A program made the translations under genes and the position numbers. From Gemmatimonadota bacterium (GTDB lineage: Bacteria > Latescibacterota > UBA2968 > UBA8231): a stretch of DNA of 64,000 bases. Positions within the stretch are counted from its first letter, which is position 1; each line of letters opens with the position of its first letter. Of the stretch, positions 9,483 through 17,742 are shown in pieces. Below the pieces are notes generated by a model. It saw nothing but the letters and a program-made list of their open reading frames with translations. It searched no databases and had not been told where the DNA came from. The stretch covers positions 62,001 through 126,000 of the forward strand of contig JABJJN010000021.1 in NCBI GenBank assembly GCA_018660835.1, given 5' to 3'.

Positions 9483-10433
9483 ATGAAGCTGTTTACACAG
9501 AGGCTGCGTCTGCGGGAATACGTCGAGAGTGATGTGCATGAAACACACATGTGGCGCTGTGATTCGCGCTATCTGGAGCATTACGCAGAAGATGGCTTCG
9601 AGCGCAGTCATACGGTCGAACTGATCGAGCGATTCATTGGCTGGCAGACTGAACGGCCACGCAGACGCTGGCAATTAGCCTTTGAACGGCTCGATACGGG
9701 CCAATTGATTGGCTCCGGTGGTGTGCGTCGGTCTGGTGAAGAAGGGCGAGCCGATATCGGATATGAACTGCATCCCGAGCATTTGGGAGCGGGGTTCGCT
9801 ACTGAGGGGATGACCAGGCTCGTGCGTTTTGCCTTCGCCGAAGCGGGACTTGCACTGCTAACGGCACAGGTCTCACAGGCGAATCTACGATCGCTGAATG
9901 TCCTCGAGCGTCTCGGCTTCCAATGCGCTGAGGAGCTTCCCGCTGGACGGGGCCCCGATGGCAAGTTGTGGCCAGATCGATTCGAGTTTCACCTCGAGTC
10001 GTCGCCCACACTCCGGAAGGCGACTCCTGCCGACTCTGATTTTGCCTATGAAGTGAAAAAAGCGGCTTTCCGTGGCTATATCGAACAGGCAAAGGCCTGG
10101 GATGACGCGGATCAACGGCGCCAGCACGAGCGCCGATTTGCTGAGCAGGAGTTCCAGATTGTCATGTGGAATTCAATGCCGATTGGCGTCATCGCTGTCG
10201 TCGTGGAGCACGCATATCTCAAACTCAATCAACTGTTTATCCATCCACAGCGGCAGGGCATGGGTATTGGCGGACACTGTCTGGCGATGGTGCTGGATCG
10301 GGCAAGAGGGCTGCAATTGCCGGTGTGGCTGCAGTGTATGAAGGTGAATCCACGGGCGGTGGCTTTCTATGTGCGGCATGGTTTCCGAGTCACAGGCGAC
10401 GATGAGACGCATCTATCGCTGGAAAGTGCCTAG
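9483..10433 (+). CDS. Tandem GNAT acetyltransferase (RimJ/RimL-like domain plus second GNAT domain)
   Basis: A 316-residue protein made of two GNAT folds. The first (about 1-165) is RimJ/RimL-like: 'TQRLRLREYVESDVHE' at the start, 'IGSGGVRR', the 'YELHPEHLGAGFATEGM' acetyl-CoA loop and 'NLRSLNVLERLGF'. The second (about 172-316) has 'LFIHPQRQGMGIGGHCL', whose QRQGMGIG is the pyrophosphate-binding loop, then 'NPRAVAFYVRHGFRVTGD'. Both loops look intact, so both halves could bind acetyl-CoA. The acceptor is unknown. The gene is divergent from the kinase gene before it and converges with the LysR gene, leaving a 12-base gap. Confidence 0.85.
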   Translation: MKLFTQRLRLREYVESDVHETHMWRCDSRYLEHYAEDGFERSHTVELIERFIGWQTERPRRRWQLAFERLDTGQLIGSGGVRRSGEEGRADIGYELHPEHLGAGFATEGMTRLVRFAFAEAGLALLTAQVSQANLRSLNVLERLGFQCAEELPAGRGPDGKLWPDRFEFHLESSPTLRKATPADSDFAYEVKKAAFRGYIEQAKAWDDADQRRQHERRFAEQEFQIVMWNSMPIGVIAVVVEHAYLKLNQLFIHPQRQGMGIGGHCLAMVLDRARGLQLPVWLQCMKVNPRAVAFYVRHGFRVTGDDETHLSLESA

Positions 10434-10445
10434 GTCTTCACATGG

Positions 10446-11300
10446 TCAGATCTTTTGCAGTGACTGGGCTCCCGTCTCAATGCTGTCGATGAAAGCGGCC
10501 ACCTTCGGTCGGGAGACATACGTGGCCCTGCCCACGACGCTCACGGGGCGTGTCATCTTCAGCACCTTGTAGTCCTTCGGCTTCAGTCCCATCGCCGTAG
10601 CAACGCCTTTGGGCACGAGGCCGTGGCCAAATCCGCTTGTCGCCATACGAGCGATGGCGGCAAAGGATTCGACCGTTGACTCCACCTGCAGCCCCGCGGT
10701 CTTGACGCTTCGATGAATGCTTTGCCACGTCGCAGCGTGTTCCTCGATCGTGATGACCGCAAGACCCTTGGTCTTTTGCAGGGGTTTGAGCCCCGACGGA
10801 ATCAGCACCATGGGTTCGTGAAGCACCGGCCGTATCGCCAGATCCGGCGCCGACTCGGCAATGCCGGCGCAGAGGCCGAGTAGATACTCACCGGAACGGA
10901 CGCGATCGACGACGACGGGGCTTCGATGCGTGTGAATCTCGAGTTGCAGGCCTGACACCCCCACACTGGCTTGTTTCAGCACGTCAGCCCCCCAGCAGTA
11001 CAAGACGGACTCTGATACGCCGATAGGTAATTTGCCCAGTCCACCATCCTCGTCGTGGACAGCACTGACAATATCCCGCAATTCAGCCAGAAGTGGTCGC
11101 ACGCGAACCAGCAGACGTCGGCCTGCTTGCGTGATCTCGATGCCTCGGCCACGGCGTTCGACAACGGTGATCCCCATTCGCGCCTCAAGAGCGGCGACTC
11201 TCTTGCTGATCGCCGACTGACTGATCCGCAGAGCTGTGCCTGCAGCGGCCGTCGTGTGGTAGCGGTCGATGGCGTCCAGGGCGGCGAAGTTTTCAAGCAT
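10446..11300 (-). CDS. LysR family transcriptional regulator
   Basis: A 284-residue DNA-binding regulator. The N-terminal winged helix-turn-helix reads 'AAAGTALRISQSAISKRVAALEARMG', followed by 'RRGRGIEITQAGRRLL', the usual LysR linker start. The remaining ~200 residues form the periplasmic-binding-protein-like effector domain. AAGGAG lies nine bases before the ATG. It is divergent from a TSUP permease gene across about 100 bases, a layout in which LysR proteins commonly control the neighbour; that the exported or imported anion is the effector is inference. Confidence 0.9.
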   Translation of the reverse strand: MLENFAALDAIDRYHTTAAAGTALRISQSAISKRVAALEARMGITVVERRGRGIEITQAGRRLLVRVRPLLAELRDIVSAVHDEDGGLGKLPIGVSESVLYCWGADVLKQASVGVSGLQLEIHTHRSPVVVDRVRSGEYLLGLCAGIAESAPDLAIRPVLHEPMVLIPSGLKPLQKTKGLAVITIEEHAATWQSIHRSVKTAGLQVESTVESFAAIARMATSGFGHGLVPKGVATAMGLKPKDYKVLKMTRPVSVVGRATYVSRPKVAAFIDSIETGAQSLQKI

Positions 11301-11315
11301 GATATAGTCTCCTTT

Positions 11316-11329
11316 CTACTTAAATGTAG
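11316..11329. promoter_or_regulatory. Possible LysR operator in the divergent intergenic region
   Basis: A short dyad with CTAC and GTAG arms around an AT-rich hexamer (TTAAAT) sits between the LysR gene and the TSUP gene, close to the LysR start. AT-rich inverted repeats of this size are typical of LysR binding sites. The arms are only four bases, so chance is possible. Confidence 0.3.
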
Positions 11330-11402
11330 TCGATCAATTCCATTCTGTATCGGTTGCCGCTGTGCCATCTTTGTGCACCACCCCTGATATGGAGTCGAAG
11401 TG

Positions 11403-12176
11403 ATGGACAGCATTCCGCTTGCGATGGCAGTACTGGTAACGAGCACGATCTCTGGCATGTTGGGCATGGGCGGCGGGATGATTCTGATGGGAATCCTTCT
11501 CCTGTTTCTACCGCTGGAATGGGCGATGGTGCTACACGGTTGTGTGCAACTGTCGTCGAATGGAAGTCGCGCTGTCATCCATCGCAGATCAGTGAACTGG
11601 CGATTTCTGCCTCGCTACCTTCTCGGAGCGGTCCTGGCGTATGCGTTGTTTACGTATCTGGCCTGGGCGCCGAGCAAGGGACTGGCCTTCGTCGCGCTTG
11701 GTTGCCTGCCGCTCGTGGCCAGATTTCGCGGACTTGGAGAGCGCCTCAACATCAATGGCTTTGCTACAGGCACAGCCTGTGGAGCCGTCGTTCTGGGCGC
11801 GCAGGTGATGGCCGGCGCATCAGGACCTGCATTGGATGTGTTCTTCCTTGGTGCCCGGCTGGATCGCTTCAGCACCATTGCCACGAAGGCCGTGACGCAG
11901 ACCTTCAGCCATCTGTTGAAGATCGCCTACTTCAGCTCCATTCTATTCGGCTCCATTCTGGCCGTATCGAGGGAGTCTATTGCTGCCGAATCGATGCCCT
12001 TCAGCCCCTGGCTGATTCCCGGGCTTGTAGCGGTTGCACCTGTTGGCAGCTACCTCGGGCGTCTTGTGCTGGATCATCTCAGCGATCGCAGATTCCTCGC
12101 CATGACCCGATGGGTCGCATCAGGAATCGGCGTGATCTGGGTTCTACGCGGAGTGCATTTGCTCATGGTGGGATGA
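11403..12176 (+). CDS. TSUP family permease (TauE/SafE sulfite exporter-like)
   Basis: An integral inner-membrane protein of 257 residues with about eight hydrophobic segments. The first motif 'GMLGMGGGMILMGILLL' is the glycine-rich TSUP repeat; the second repeat appears around 'AGASGPALDVFF'. The family moves sulfite, sulfoacetate or other organic anions. ATG 11403 has GGAG eight bases upstream; a GTG directly before it is less likely. The divergent LysR gene suggests substrate-responsive control. Confidence 0.82.
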   Translation: MDSIPLAMAVLVTSTISGMLGMGGGMILMGILLLFLPLEWAMVLHGCVQLSSNGSRAVIHRRSVNWRFLPRYLLGAVLAYALFTYLAWAPSKGLAFVALGCLPLVARFRGLGERLNINGFATGTACGAVVLGAQVMAGASGPALDVFFLGARLDRFSTIATKAVTQTFSHLLKIAYFSSILFGSILAVSRESIAAESMPFSPWLIPGLVAVAPVGSYLGRLVLDHLSDRRFLAMTRWVASGIGVIWVLRGVHLLMVG

Positions 12177-12410
12177 CCTGGCTCGCTGCAGTGATCGATT
12201 TGCCGGGAGATGCGCTGTTGACCACTTTGTCTGCCATCAAGCGGGCACTGCCCCGTCAATCCCAGCACGTCACAAACGATGCCAATGCACTGCCATTGGT
12301 GCGCAGCGTGATGTGAAATGCCCGAGCCAAAGGGGCGAGGAGAGGCGCTATGTCCGAGTATGATCCCACCCATCGCACAGCATCATTGCCAAACCGACTC
12401 GAGGTTCACC

Positions 12411-12782
12411 ATGAGTGATCATGGTGTGACCTTTGGACGCACGGCGCCCACGGTTCGTGTCAGCGACATGGATCGGGCCCTCGATTTCTATTGCCGTATT
12501 CTCGGTATGGAAAAGACCTTCGAGAATGGCGATCCCGTTGGTTTTGCGATTCTCGTTCGAGACAAAGCACAGATCCATCTGTCGTTGTGCGCGGAGCACA
12601 ATGCGACAACGCAGAATGTGTTGCATCTGATTGTCGAAGACGCCCATCGTCTCTACGAGCATCTCGAGGCGAATGGCGTAAGAATCGTCAAAGGCCTGCG
12701 AGATCAGGAATACGGTCTGCGCGATTTCATCTTCGCTGATCCCGATGGCAATCGCATCGACACGGGCCAGCGGCAGAGCTGA
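12411..12782 (+). CDS. VOC (glyoxalase/bleomycin-resistance) family protein
   Basis: A 123-residue single-chain VOC protein. 'TVRVSDMDRALDFYCRILGM' is the first beta-alpha-beta unit, and 'DFIFADPDGNRID' closes the second with the family's FxDPDGN signature. Potential metal ligands include His (IHLSL), His (VLHLIVED) and Asp in the last unit. It may be a lyase, dioxygenase or binding protein for a small molecule. GAGG six bases upstream of ATG 12411 supports this start. The gene is followed 13 bases later by two small PepSY membrane genes. Confidence 0.83.
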   Translation: MSDHGVTFGRTAPTVRVSDMDRALDFYCRILGMEKTFENGDPVGFAILVRDKAQIHLSLCAEHNATTQNVLHLIVEDAHRLYEHLEANGVRIVKGLRDQEYGLRDFIFADPDGNRIDTGQRQS

Positions 12783-12795
12783 GGGCGCCGCGGCA

Positions 12796-13368
12796 ATGAA
12801 GAAACTCCTGCTGGATATCCACATCTATGCGAGCTTGCTGTGCGCCGCCTACCTGGTGATGTATGGCGTGAGTGCCATCTGTTTCAATCACAAGGTGCGG
12901 GCGAGTGGTGAGGATATCCAGTGGGAGCAGACGATCACAGTTCCCGTTGCTGAGACGGATCAGGCTCTGGCAGAGGCAGTCCGTGATCGCCTTGATTTGA
13001 TCGGCAGGGTGCCATTCTGGCAACTGAGTCATCCACAGCCTGATCAGTTGCAGTTTCGCCTCGATCGACCGGGGAAGACCTACCGTCTGATTCTGCACCA
13101 GAGCACGGGTGTAGTGCAGGTGACTGAGACCCGCACAGGTGTGCTGAGTGTGATCCTGAGCCTGCACGGCCTGACTGGTATTCCGAATTCAGCCTGGGCA
13201 AATACGTGGGGCCTGTATTCGGAGATCTCGATCTGGGCAGTGATTTTCACCGTGATCAGCGGGATCTACTTCTGGTGGGGGCGCGCAGGCGAACGGCGTG
13301 CGGGTTGGTGGCTTCTCGGCCTCGGATCGGGTGGCTCTGTCCTCTTCATGCTGTATCTGGTCGGCTAA
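12796..13368 (+). CDS. PepSY-associated membrane protein, half-size (first of a pair)
   Basis: A 190-residue inner-membrane protein. One hydrophobic helix near the N-terminus begins with 'LLDIHIYASLLCAAYLVMYG' and ends near the His of 'CFNHK'. A soluble extracytoplasmic region of about 100 residues follows. Two more helices occupy the C-terminus after 'LSLHGLTG'. The His-containing helix starts resemble PepSY_TM proteins linked to iron or haem reduction, but normal members are about twice as long with four or more helices. The next gene starts one base after the stop and has the same design, so the two probably form a heterodimer equal to one full PepSY_TM protein. Confidence 0.7.
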   Translation: MKKLLLDIHIYASLLCAAYLVMYGVSAICFNHKVRASGEDIQWEQTITVPVAETDQALAEAVRDRLDLIGRVPFWQLSHPQPDQLQFRLDRPGKTYRLILHQSTGVVQVTETRTGVLSVILSLHGLTGIPNSAWANTWGLYSEISIWAVIFTVISGIYFWWGRAGERRAGWWLLGLGSGGSVLFMLYLVG

Positions 13369-13369
13369 G

Positions 13370-13972
13370 ATGTATCGACTGATTCGCACAATTCATCTGT
13401 TTACTGGCCTTGGCCTGGCGGCATTGATCTTCATGTATGCCTTCTCCGGGTTCGTCATCCTGCATCATGACTGGTTTCCGGGGTCAGATTCGGAGAAGAC
13501 GACGTCCGTCGTGACCTCCGTGGTCGCCGGACAAACGACAACACCTGTCACCCAAGACAATGCGGATGTGTGGGCACGGGAGCTTGCCCGCGAATTGGGG
13601 TTACATGGTCGACTGAGCAAGCGACATCGAAGTGAAGACGGGCTCTGGACCTTCGACTTTGGTCGTCCGGGTAGCTATGAGAAGTTGAATGTGCGTCCAG
13701 GGGATGAGCAGGTGACGCTCACTGTTGAGGCAGGTGGTTTCGCTCGAATCCTGGATCGACTCCACCACTTTCACGGATTCAGCGGTGGGCTACGTTTCCT
13801 TATGTGGGGAATACTCGTTGATCTCGCCAGTCTGGCGATGATCATGTTTCCCTTGTCCGGGATCTACATGTGGTATGTGCTGAAAAAGGATCGACGTCTC
13901 GGTTGGCTCGTGCTGGGGGGAAGTACGGCCTATGTCGTGGGGTCGATCACATTTCTTCTCATGCTGAAATGA
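13370..13972 (+). CDS. PepSY-associated membrane protein, half-size (second of a pair)
   Basis: A 200-residue inner-membrane protein beginning 'MYRLIRTIHLFTGLGLAALIFMYAFSG' with the conserved His at the first helix, a further 'ILHHDWF' on its outer side, and 'LHHFHGFSGG' before the last two helices. The layout repeats that of the preceding gene, from which it is separated by one base, so translation is likely coupled. Family knowledge (PepSY_TM, iron or haem reductase-related) gives only a general role in redox or metal handling at the membrane. A longer in-frame start at 13298 lies inside the preceding gene and is rejected. Confidence 0.7.
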   Translation: MYRLIRTIHLFTGLGLAALIFMYAFSGFVILHHDWFPGSDSEKTTSVVTSVVAGQTTTPVTQDNADVWARELARELGLHGRLSKRHRSEDGLWTFDFGRPGSYEKLNVRPGDEQVTLTVEAGGFARILDRLHHFHGFSGGLRFLMWGILVDLASLAMIMFPLSGIYMWYVLKKDRRLGWLVLGGSTAYVVGSITFLLMLK

Positions 13973-14005
13973 GTGTCGATGCGTGAACCGGGGATCTTAA
14001 GCCCC

Positions 14006-14464
14006 CTATTCTCGCGGACCACGCCCGCGCAAGCGCTGATTTAGTTCCCACAGTGCCGTTTGGTCGCTGTCGAAATTCAGCAGTGGATAGGCAACCTCGT
14101 AGCTGAACCAGCGAGATTCCGTGTGTTCGCGCGACAGCACGAGGTCACTCAGCTCAGTCAGAGCGGCGAAGTAGTATTGCGGGATCACATACACGTCTTC
14201 CCCCCACAGATGGCTATCACGGAAGCCGACGACGGGAACGGGTGAGATCGTATCCAACTGGAGGAAGGGCGAGTCGGGCGCAATGCCTGCTTCCTCGAAG
14301 GTCTCCCGTTTCGCTGCCTCGAGCGGTGTCTCGTCATCTTCGCCACCACCGGAGGCACCGTGCCAGATTCCGGCATCTGACCTTTTCAGAAGGGCGTATT
14401 CGACGTCCCCATCCCGTGTATTGCGATAGGGAAATGTGAATGCGTTGAAGGGTGCTCTTGGCAT
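14006..14464 (-). CDS. NUDIX hydrolase
   Basis: A 152-residue cytoplasmic hydrolase. The Nudix box spans about residues 39-61 with the pattern G-x5-E-x7-REx2EExG complete: the Gly, 'EAAKRETFEEAG' and both catalytic Glu are present. The protein begins with 'PRAPFNAFTFPYR', as in Nudix enzymes acting on dinucleotide or dihydroneopterin-type diphosphates. ATG 14464 has GGAG six bases upstream; a start 42 bases earlier lacks one. The exact nucleotide substrate cannot be told. Confidence 0.87.
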   Translation of the reverse strand: MPRAPFNAFTFPYRNTRDGDVEYALLKRSDAGIWHGASGGGEDDETPLEAAKRETFEEAGIAPDSPFLQLDTISPVPVVGFRDSHLWGEDVYVIPQYYFAALTELSDLVLSREHTESRWFSYEVAYPLLNFDSDQTALWELNQRLRGRGPRE

Positions 14465-14713
14465 GGGAACTCCAGATGGAGGGTGCCTGTCTGGGATCGG
14501 CTTCACGAGATGTACCGCTGGCGAAATGTAATGAGGTTGCCCTGAGAGAGCGGGTCAGCAAGTGCAAGACGGGCGGCATCGCGAGGGGGCGACGCGAGAG
14601 ACATTGACATTGAACAAACCCGATCGCGACGTTGACAGATACCTGGTTGACTGGCACCTGTAGCGCGGCCAAGTGGTCTACACCTGCTGAATCCCCCCAA
14701 GTTCAGGATACCC

Positions 14714-15871
14714 GTGATCGACACCGCCCCAGAGTTTGAGTCCGCTGTCCTGCAGCGGGTTGCACGCGAAGTCTCCGGTGATCCGACGATAAGGGTCCGT
14801 GCCTGCGTTGCCACGCCGATCACGAGTGGTACGAGTCGATCTGACGTGCATCGCGTGGTGCTCGATGTGGAGAGCGTGTCAGGTGGCGGCCAGGTCAGTG
14901 TATTCCACAAGATCTATCGGAATATCACCAAAGATGGAACCCTCCGCGCTGCGACTGACCCCATTTGGAAACGGGAGGTCCTGCTCTATGAGAGTGACCT
15001 GCTCGGTGGCGTGGAAACGGGTCTACGTGCTGCTCGGTGTCTCGACATCGACTGGGCATCGCCCACTGAGTGCGGTCTGTGGCTCGAAGATGTAGGGGAT
15101 CTGTGGTCGGAGAATTGGTCTATCGAGCGATATGGCTTGGCCGCCCGGCATCTTGGTCAGTTCAATGGCCACTATGTGGTCGAGAACAAGGTACCCGACG
15201 CAGACTTCCTCTTCCGCGATCAGTGGCACCGATATCTCGAGTGGTGTGGAGATGGTCTCGAACGTCTCGAGGCGCACCGAACGGACCCGCGTGTGCTCGC
15301 CGTCTACAGTGAAGACACGACCACGGCCTTGCTGCATCTGTGGTCACGTCGTGAGCAACTGGTGAGTGAAGTTCACGCATCGGTGCCACTGAGTCTCGGT
15401 CACGGTGACACGAGTGGCCGCAATCTCTACGACGCGCCGCAGTATCCGCAACAGACGGTCGCCATCGACTGGGAGTGTGTGGGGTTGGCGACGTTGGCTG
15501 ATGATCCGGCTCGCCTTCTGGGCAGCAGTATCCACTGGTTCTTCCGTGGGCGCATGGACGAAGCGGGCTATCTGGCCGACTCGATCCTGACGGGTTATCT
15601 GGAGGGACTAAGGGATGTTGGCTGGGATGGGGACGCCGCAGCTGTTGAGCAGGCTTTTCTCGCGATTGCCGCCACGATCTATGGATTCAGCTATACCGGT
15701 TTCGTGGGACAGATCCTGGGCGAGGAGACAGAAGAATACGGACGTCGCGCTTACGGCTGCACGGGTGAGCAGGTCGAATGCCACCGCCGGGAGATGGGGC
15801 AATTTTTCAGCGACATTGGGACGCGTTATCTCACACACCCCGGGAAGGATCGTCCGCGAATCGGAAAGTAG
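14714..15871 (+). CDS. Aminoglycoside phosphotransferase (APH)/choline kinase-like protein
   Basis: A 385-residue kinase-fold protein. The catalytic loop 'LGHGDTSGRNLY' (HxDxxxxN) is near residue 227 and the metal-binding 'VAIDWECVGL' follows about 25 residues later, as in APH and choline/homoserine kinase families. The N-lobe contains 'VFHKIYRN', a candidate ATP-binding Lys. The substrate is a small hydroxylated compound of unknown nature. The start is GTG with AGGA about five bases before it. The last 46 bases overlap, on the opposite strand, the end of the neighbouring PhyH gene. Confidence 0.75.
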   Translation: MIDTAPEFESAVLQRVAREVSGDPTIRVRACVATPITSGTSRSDVHRVVLDVESVSGGGQVSVFHKIYRNITKDGTLRAATDPIWKREVLLYESDLLGGVETGLRAARCLDIDWASPTECGLWLEDVGDLWSENWSIERYGLAARHLGQFNGHYVVENKVPDADFLFRDQWHRYLEWCGDGLERLEAHRTDPRVLAVYSEDTTTALLHLWSRREQLVSEVHASVPLSLGHGDTSGRNLYDAPQYPQQTVAIDWECVGLATLADDPARLLGSSIHWFFRGRMDEAGYLADSILTGYLEGLRDVGWDGDAAAVEQAFLAIAATIYGFSYTGFVGQILGEETEEYGRRAYGCTGEQVECHRREMGQFFSDIGTRYLTHPGKDRPRIGK

Positions 15872-16608
15872 GTGGGTGGGGCACCTTCCCCCGTATAGCG
15901 GGATCGCGCCGACATGTAGGAGAGAGCGATGGCCCGGCGCCAGTTGTCCGACTGATTCGGTGTCGTCGCGTGAGGGACCAGAGAGTGAAAAAACATTCCT
16001 CCTCCTGCTCGTACGGGCGCCATGACCGCCGTGTCAGGCTCATAGGCGCTTTCATCGACGACGAAGTCATCCGTCACTCGCACATGTGGCAGGTGGCCTG
16101 CCATATGACCACCCGGGATCGCCGCCATGCAGCCATTTTCGGCTGTTGCATCATCCAGCGCGAACCAACAGGAGCACAGCTCCATCGGTTGAATCGGCCA
16201 GTAGGGTGAGTCCTGATGCATGCCCTTCTGCGACCCCACGCGCGGCGGCTTCAGCAACAGCGCATTACGGAACATTTTGAGATCGGGTCCAAGAAGTTGC
16301 TCGATGATGCCGACGATGTTGTCGTGCAAGCCGAGATCTCGAAATAGATCGTCCTCTTCGACGAGTTGATCAATCTTGCGGATCCCATCGCCGGGATGAT
16401 CGACGCTCAGCTCTCCCCGCGTTACCCGTGGCTCTACCTGAATCTTGATGCCGCCGGGCTCTCGACCGCCATGTGTGTAGTCGACGATTCGTTGTCGCAG
16501 AGCTACAACCTGCTCCGGAGGTAGCAGATCTTCTACCACGACGAAGCCCTCGGTCTGATATGCCGCCATCTGTTCGTCAGACAAGCGGATCTGCGGGTGT
16601 GCGGCCAT
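15826..16608 (-). CDS. Phytanoyl-CoA dioxygenase (PhyH) family Fe(II)/2-oxoglutarate oxygenase
   Basis: A 260-residue non-haem iron oxygenase. The N-terminus 'LSDEQMAAYQTEGFVVVEDLLPPEQV' is the usual PhyH opening. The iron-binding HxD is in 'MHQDSPYW' (about residue 130), and the distal His is in 'LVPHATTPNQS' followed by the Arg of 'WRRAIALSYM' that would bind 2-oxoglutarate. The substrate cannot be inferred. The C-terminal 15 codons overlap the convergent APH gene. A Gfo/Idh gene lies just upstream on the same strand. Confidence 0.87.
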   Translation of the reverse strand: MAAHPQIRLSDEQMAAYQTEGFVVVEDLLPPEQVVALRQRIVDYTHGGREPGGIKIQVEPRVTRGELSVDHPGDGIRKIDQLVEEDDLFRDLGLHDNIVGIIEQLLGPDLKMFRNALLLKPPRVGSQKGMHQDSPYWPIQPMELCSCWFALDDATAENGCMAAIPGGHMAGHLPHVRVTDDFVVDESAYEPDTAVMAPVRAGGGMFFHSLVPHATTPNQSDNWRRAIALSYMSARSRYTGEGAPPTYFPIRGRSFPGCVR

Positions 16609-16659
16609 GCTTGATTCCCATCCTCGAGTTTGCGCGTCAGGCCATCAAGATAGTAACCC

Positions 16660-17742
16660 TCAGTTGATCTGGACTACGTCTTGGGTCCGACCCGTTTGCG
16701 CGGAGAGCCTCGCAGCCTCCAGCACAGCCTGAACGCGCACACCGTCCTGCAGACTTGGTCTTGAAGGCGTATCAGAGTGAATGTCGTCAATGAATCGCCG
16801 AATACCCACAGGACGAGACGTGTAGTACTCGATGAAGCGTTCCTGTTGATCCTGCGACAGGTCGATCCCGTCCCACAGATCATCGGTGCCGGCGATCAGG
16901 GCCAGGTCGTCGCCTGACCTGCCACCGCGTAGCTGAATACCACCAGGGTCATCGAGCGAGGCCTGCAGCGTGCCTTCCTCCCCATGGATGGTTACCAGCT
17001 GCTCCTGGCCGCCTGGGGCGACGCTATAGCCGGCTTGGATCGACCCGAGTGCACCACCGGCGTAGCGGACCACCATCGTGACGGAATCAGGAAGTTGCTC
17101 TACGTCGGCGTTCGTCTCACCAAGTCGATTGAATTGAACCGCTGTCATGGCGGCGACGGATTCGATATCGCCCACGATGGCCCCAGCGAGATAGATGACA
17201 TGGGAGGCAAGATTGCCGAGGATGCCGGTTCCCAGACGAGGATCGTAATGCCAATCATACGCCGAGTCTTCAGGGACACCGGGCGTCAGGTATTTGAAGT
17301 CAGCCGATAGAATCCGACCGACGTACTCCTGACTCAGTTGCTTGAGTCGCTGGTAGTGGGGGAGCCAGCCATAGGTGTAGAAGGTCATGCCATTGCGGCC
17401 CGCTGACTCGACGGCCTGCGCCATTTCCCGTGCCTGCTCGAGAGACTGGGCCAGTGGTTTCTCGCAGACCACGTGCAGGCCTGCCGCGGCGGCGCGCAGC
17501 ACCATCTCGTGGTGCAGATGGTCGGGTGTGCCGATGACGACGGCATCGAGATCTCCACGGTCGATGAGCTCGCCATAGTCCGTGTGTACATGCGGTACGT
17601 CATTCTCGGCGGCGACCTTGGCTGCCTTGCCGGCATCACGACCGCAGATGGCGTGCACATTGGCCCGGTCGTGGCTGTTGATCGTCCGCATGTGAAAGGT
17701 GTTCATCCAACTCGTGCCGATGACACCAAAGCGCAGCGTCAT
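16660..17742 (-). CDS. Gfo/Idh/MocA family oxidoreductase
   Basis: A 360-residue NAD(P)-dependent oxidoreductase starting with the Rossmann strand 'LRFGVIGTSWMNTFHMRTI', then 'AVVIGTPDHLHHEMVLRAAAAGLHVVCEKPLAQS' with intact EKP. The C-terminal GFO_IDH_MocA_C part has 'GILGNLASHVIYLAGAI', containing the His commonly placed near the substrate. ATG 17742 overlaps the stop of the mannonate-dehydratase-like gene as ATGA, so the two are translationally coupled and likely act on the same sugar acid or polyol. Confidence 0.87.
   Translation of the reverse strand: MTLRFGVIGTSWMNTFHMRTINSHDRANVHAICGRDAGKAAKVAAENDVPHVHTDYGELIDRGDLDAVVIGTPDHLHHEMVLRAAAAGLHVVCEKPLAQSLEQAREMAQAVESAGRNGMTFYTYGWLPHYQRLKQLSQEYVGRILSADFKYLTPGVPEDSAYDWHYDPRLGTGILGNLASHVIYLAGAIVGDIESVAAMTAVQFNRLGETNADVEQLPDSVTMVVRYAGGALGSIQAGYSVAPGGQEQLVTIHGEEGTLQASLDDPGGIQLRGGRSGDDLALIAGTDDLWDGIDLSQDQQERFIEYYTSRPVGIRRFIDDIHSDTPSRPSLQDGVRVQAVLEAARLSAQTGRTQDVVQIN

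Noticed and set aside
12282..12299. CCAATG/CATTGG hairpin after the TSUP gene as a terminator
   Set aside because: There is no T tract and the stem is only six base pairs, over 100 bases beyond the stop.
11354..12316. 320-codon plus-strand frame overlapping the TSUP gene
   Set aside because: It has no recognisable motif and is rich in Cys, Ser and Arg, whereas the overlapping frame is a clear TSUP permease with a ribosome-binding site.
13990..14005. GGGG-ATCTTAAG-CCCC as a terminator between convergent genes
   Set aside because: The stem is only four base pairs and no T tract follows on either strand.
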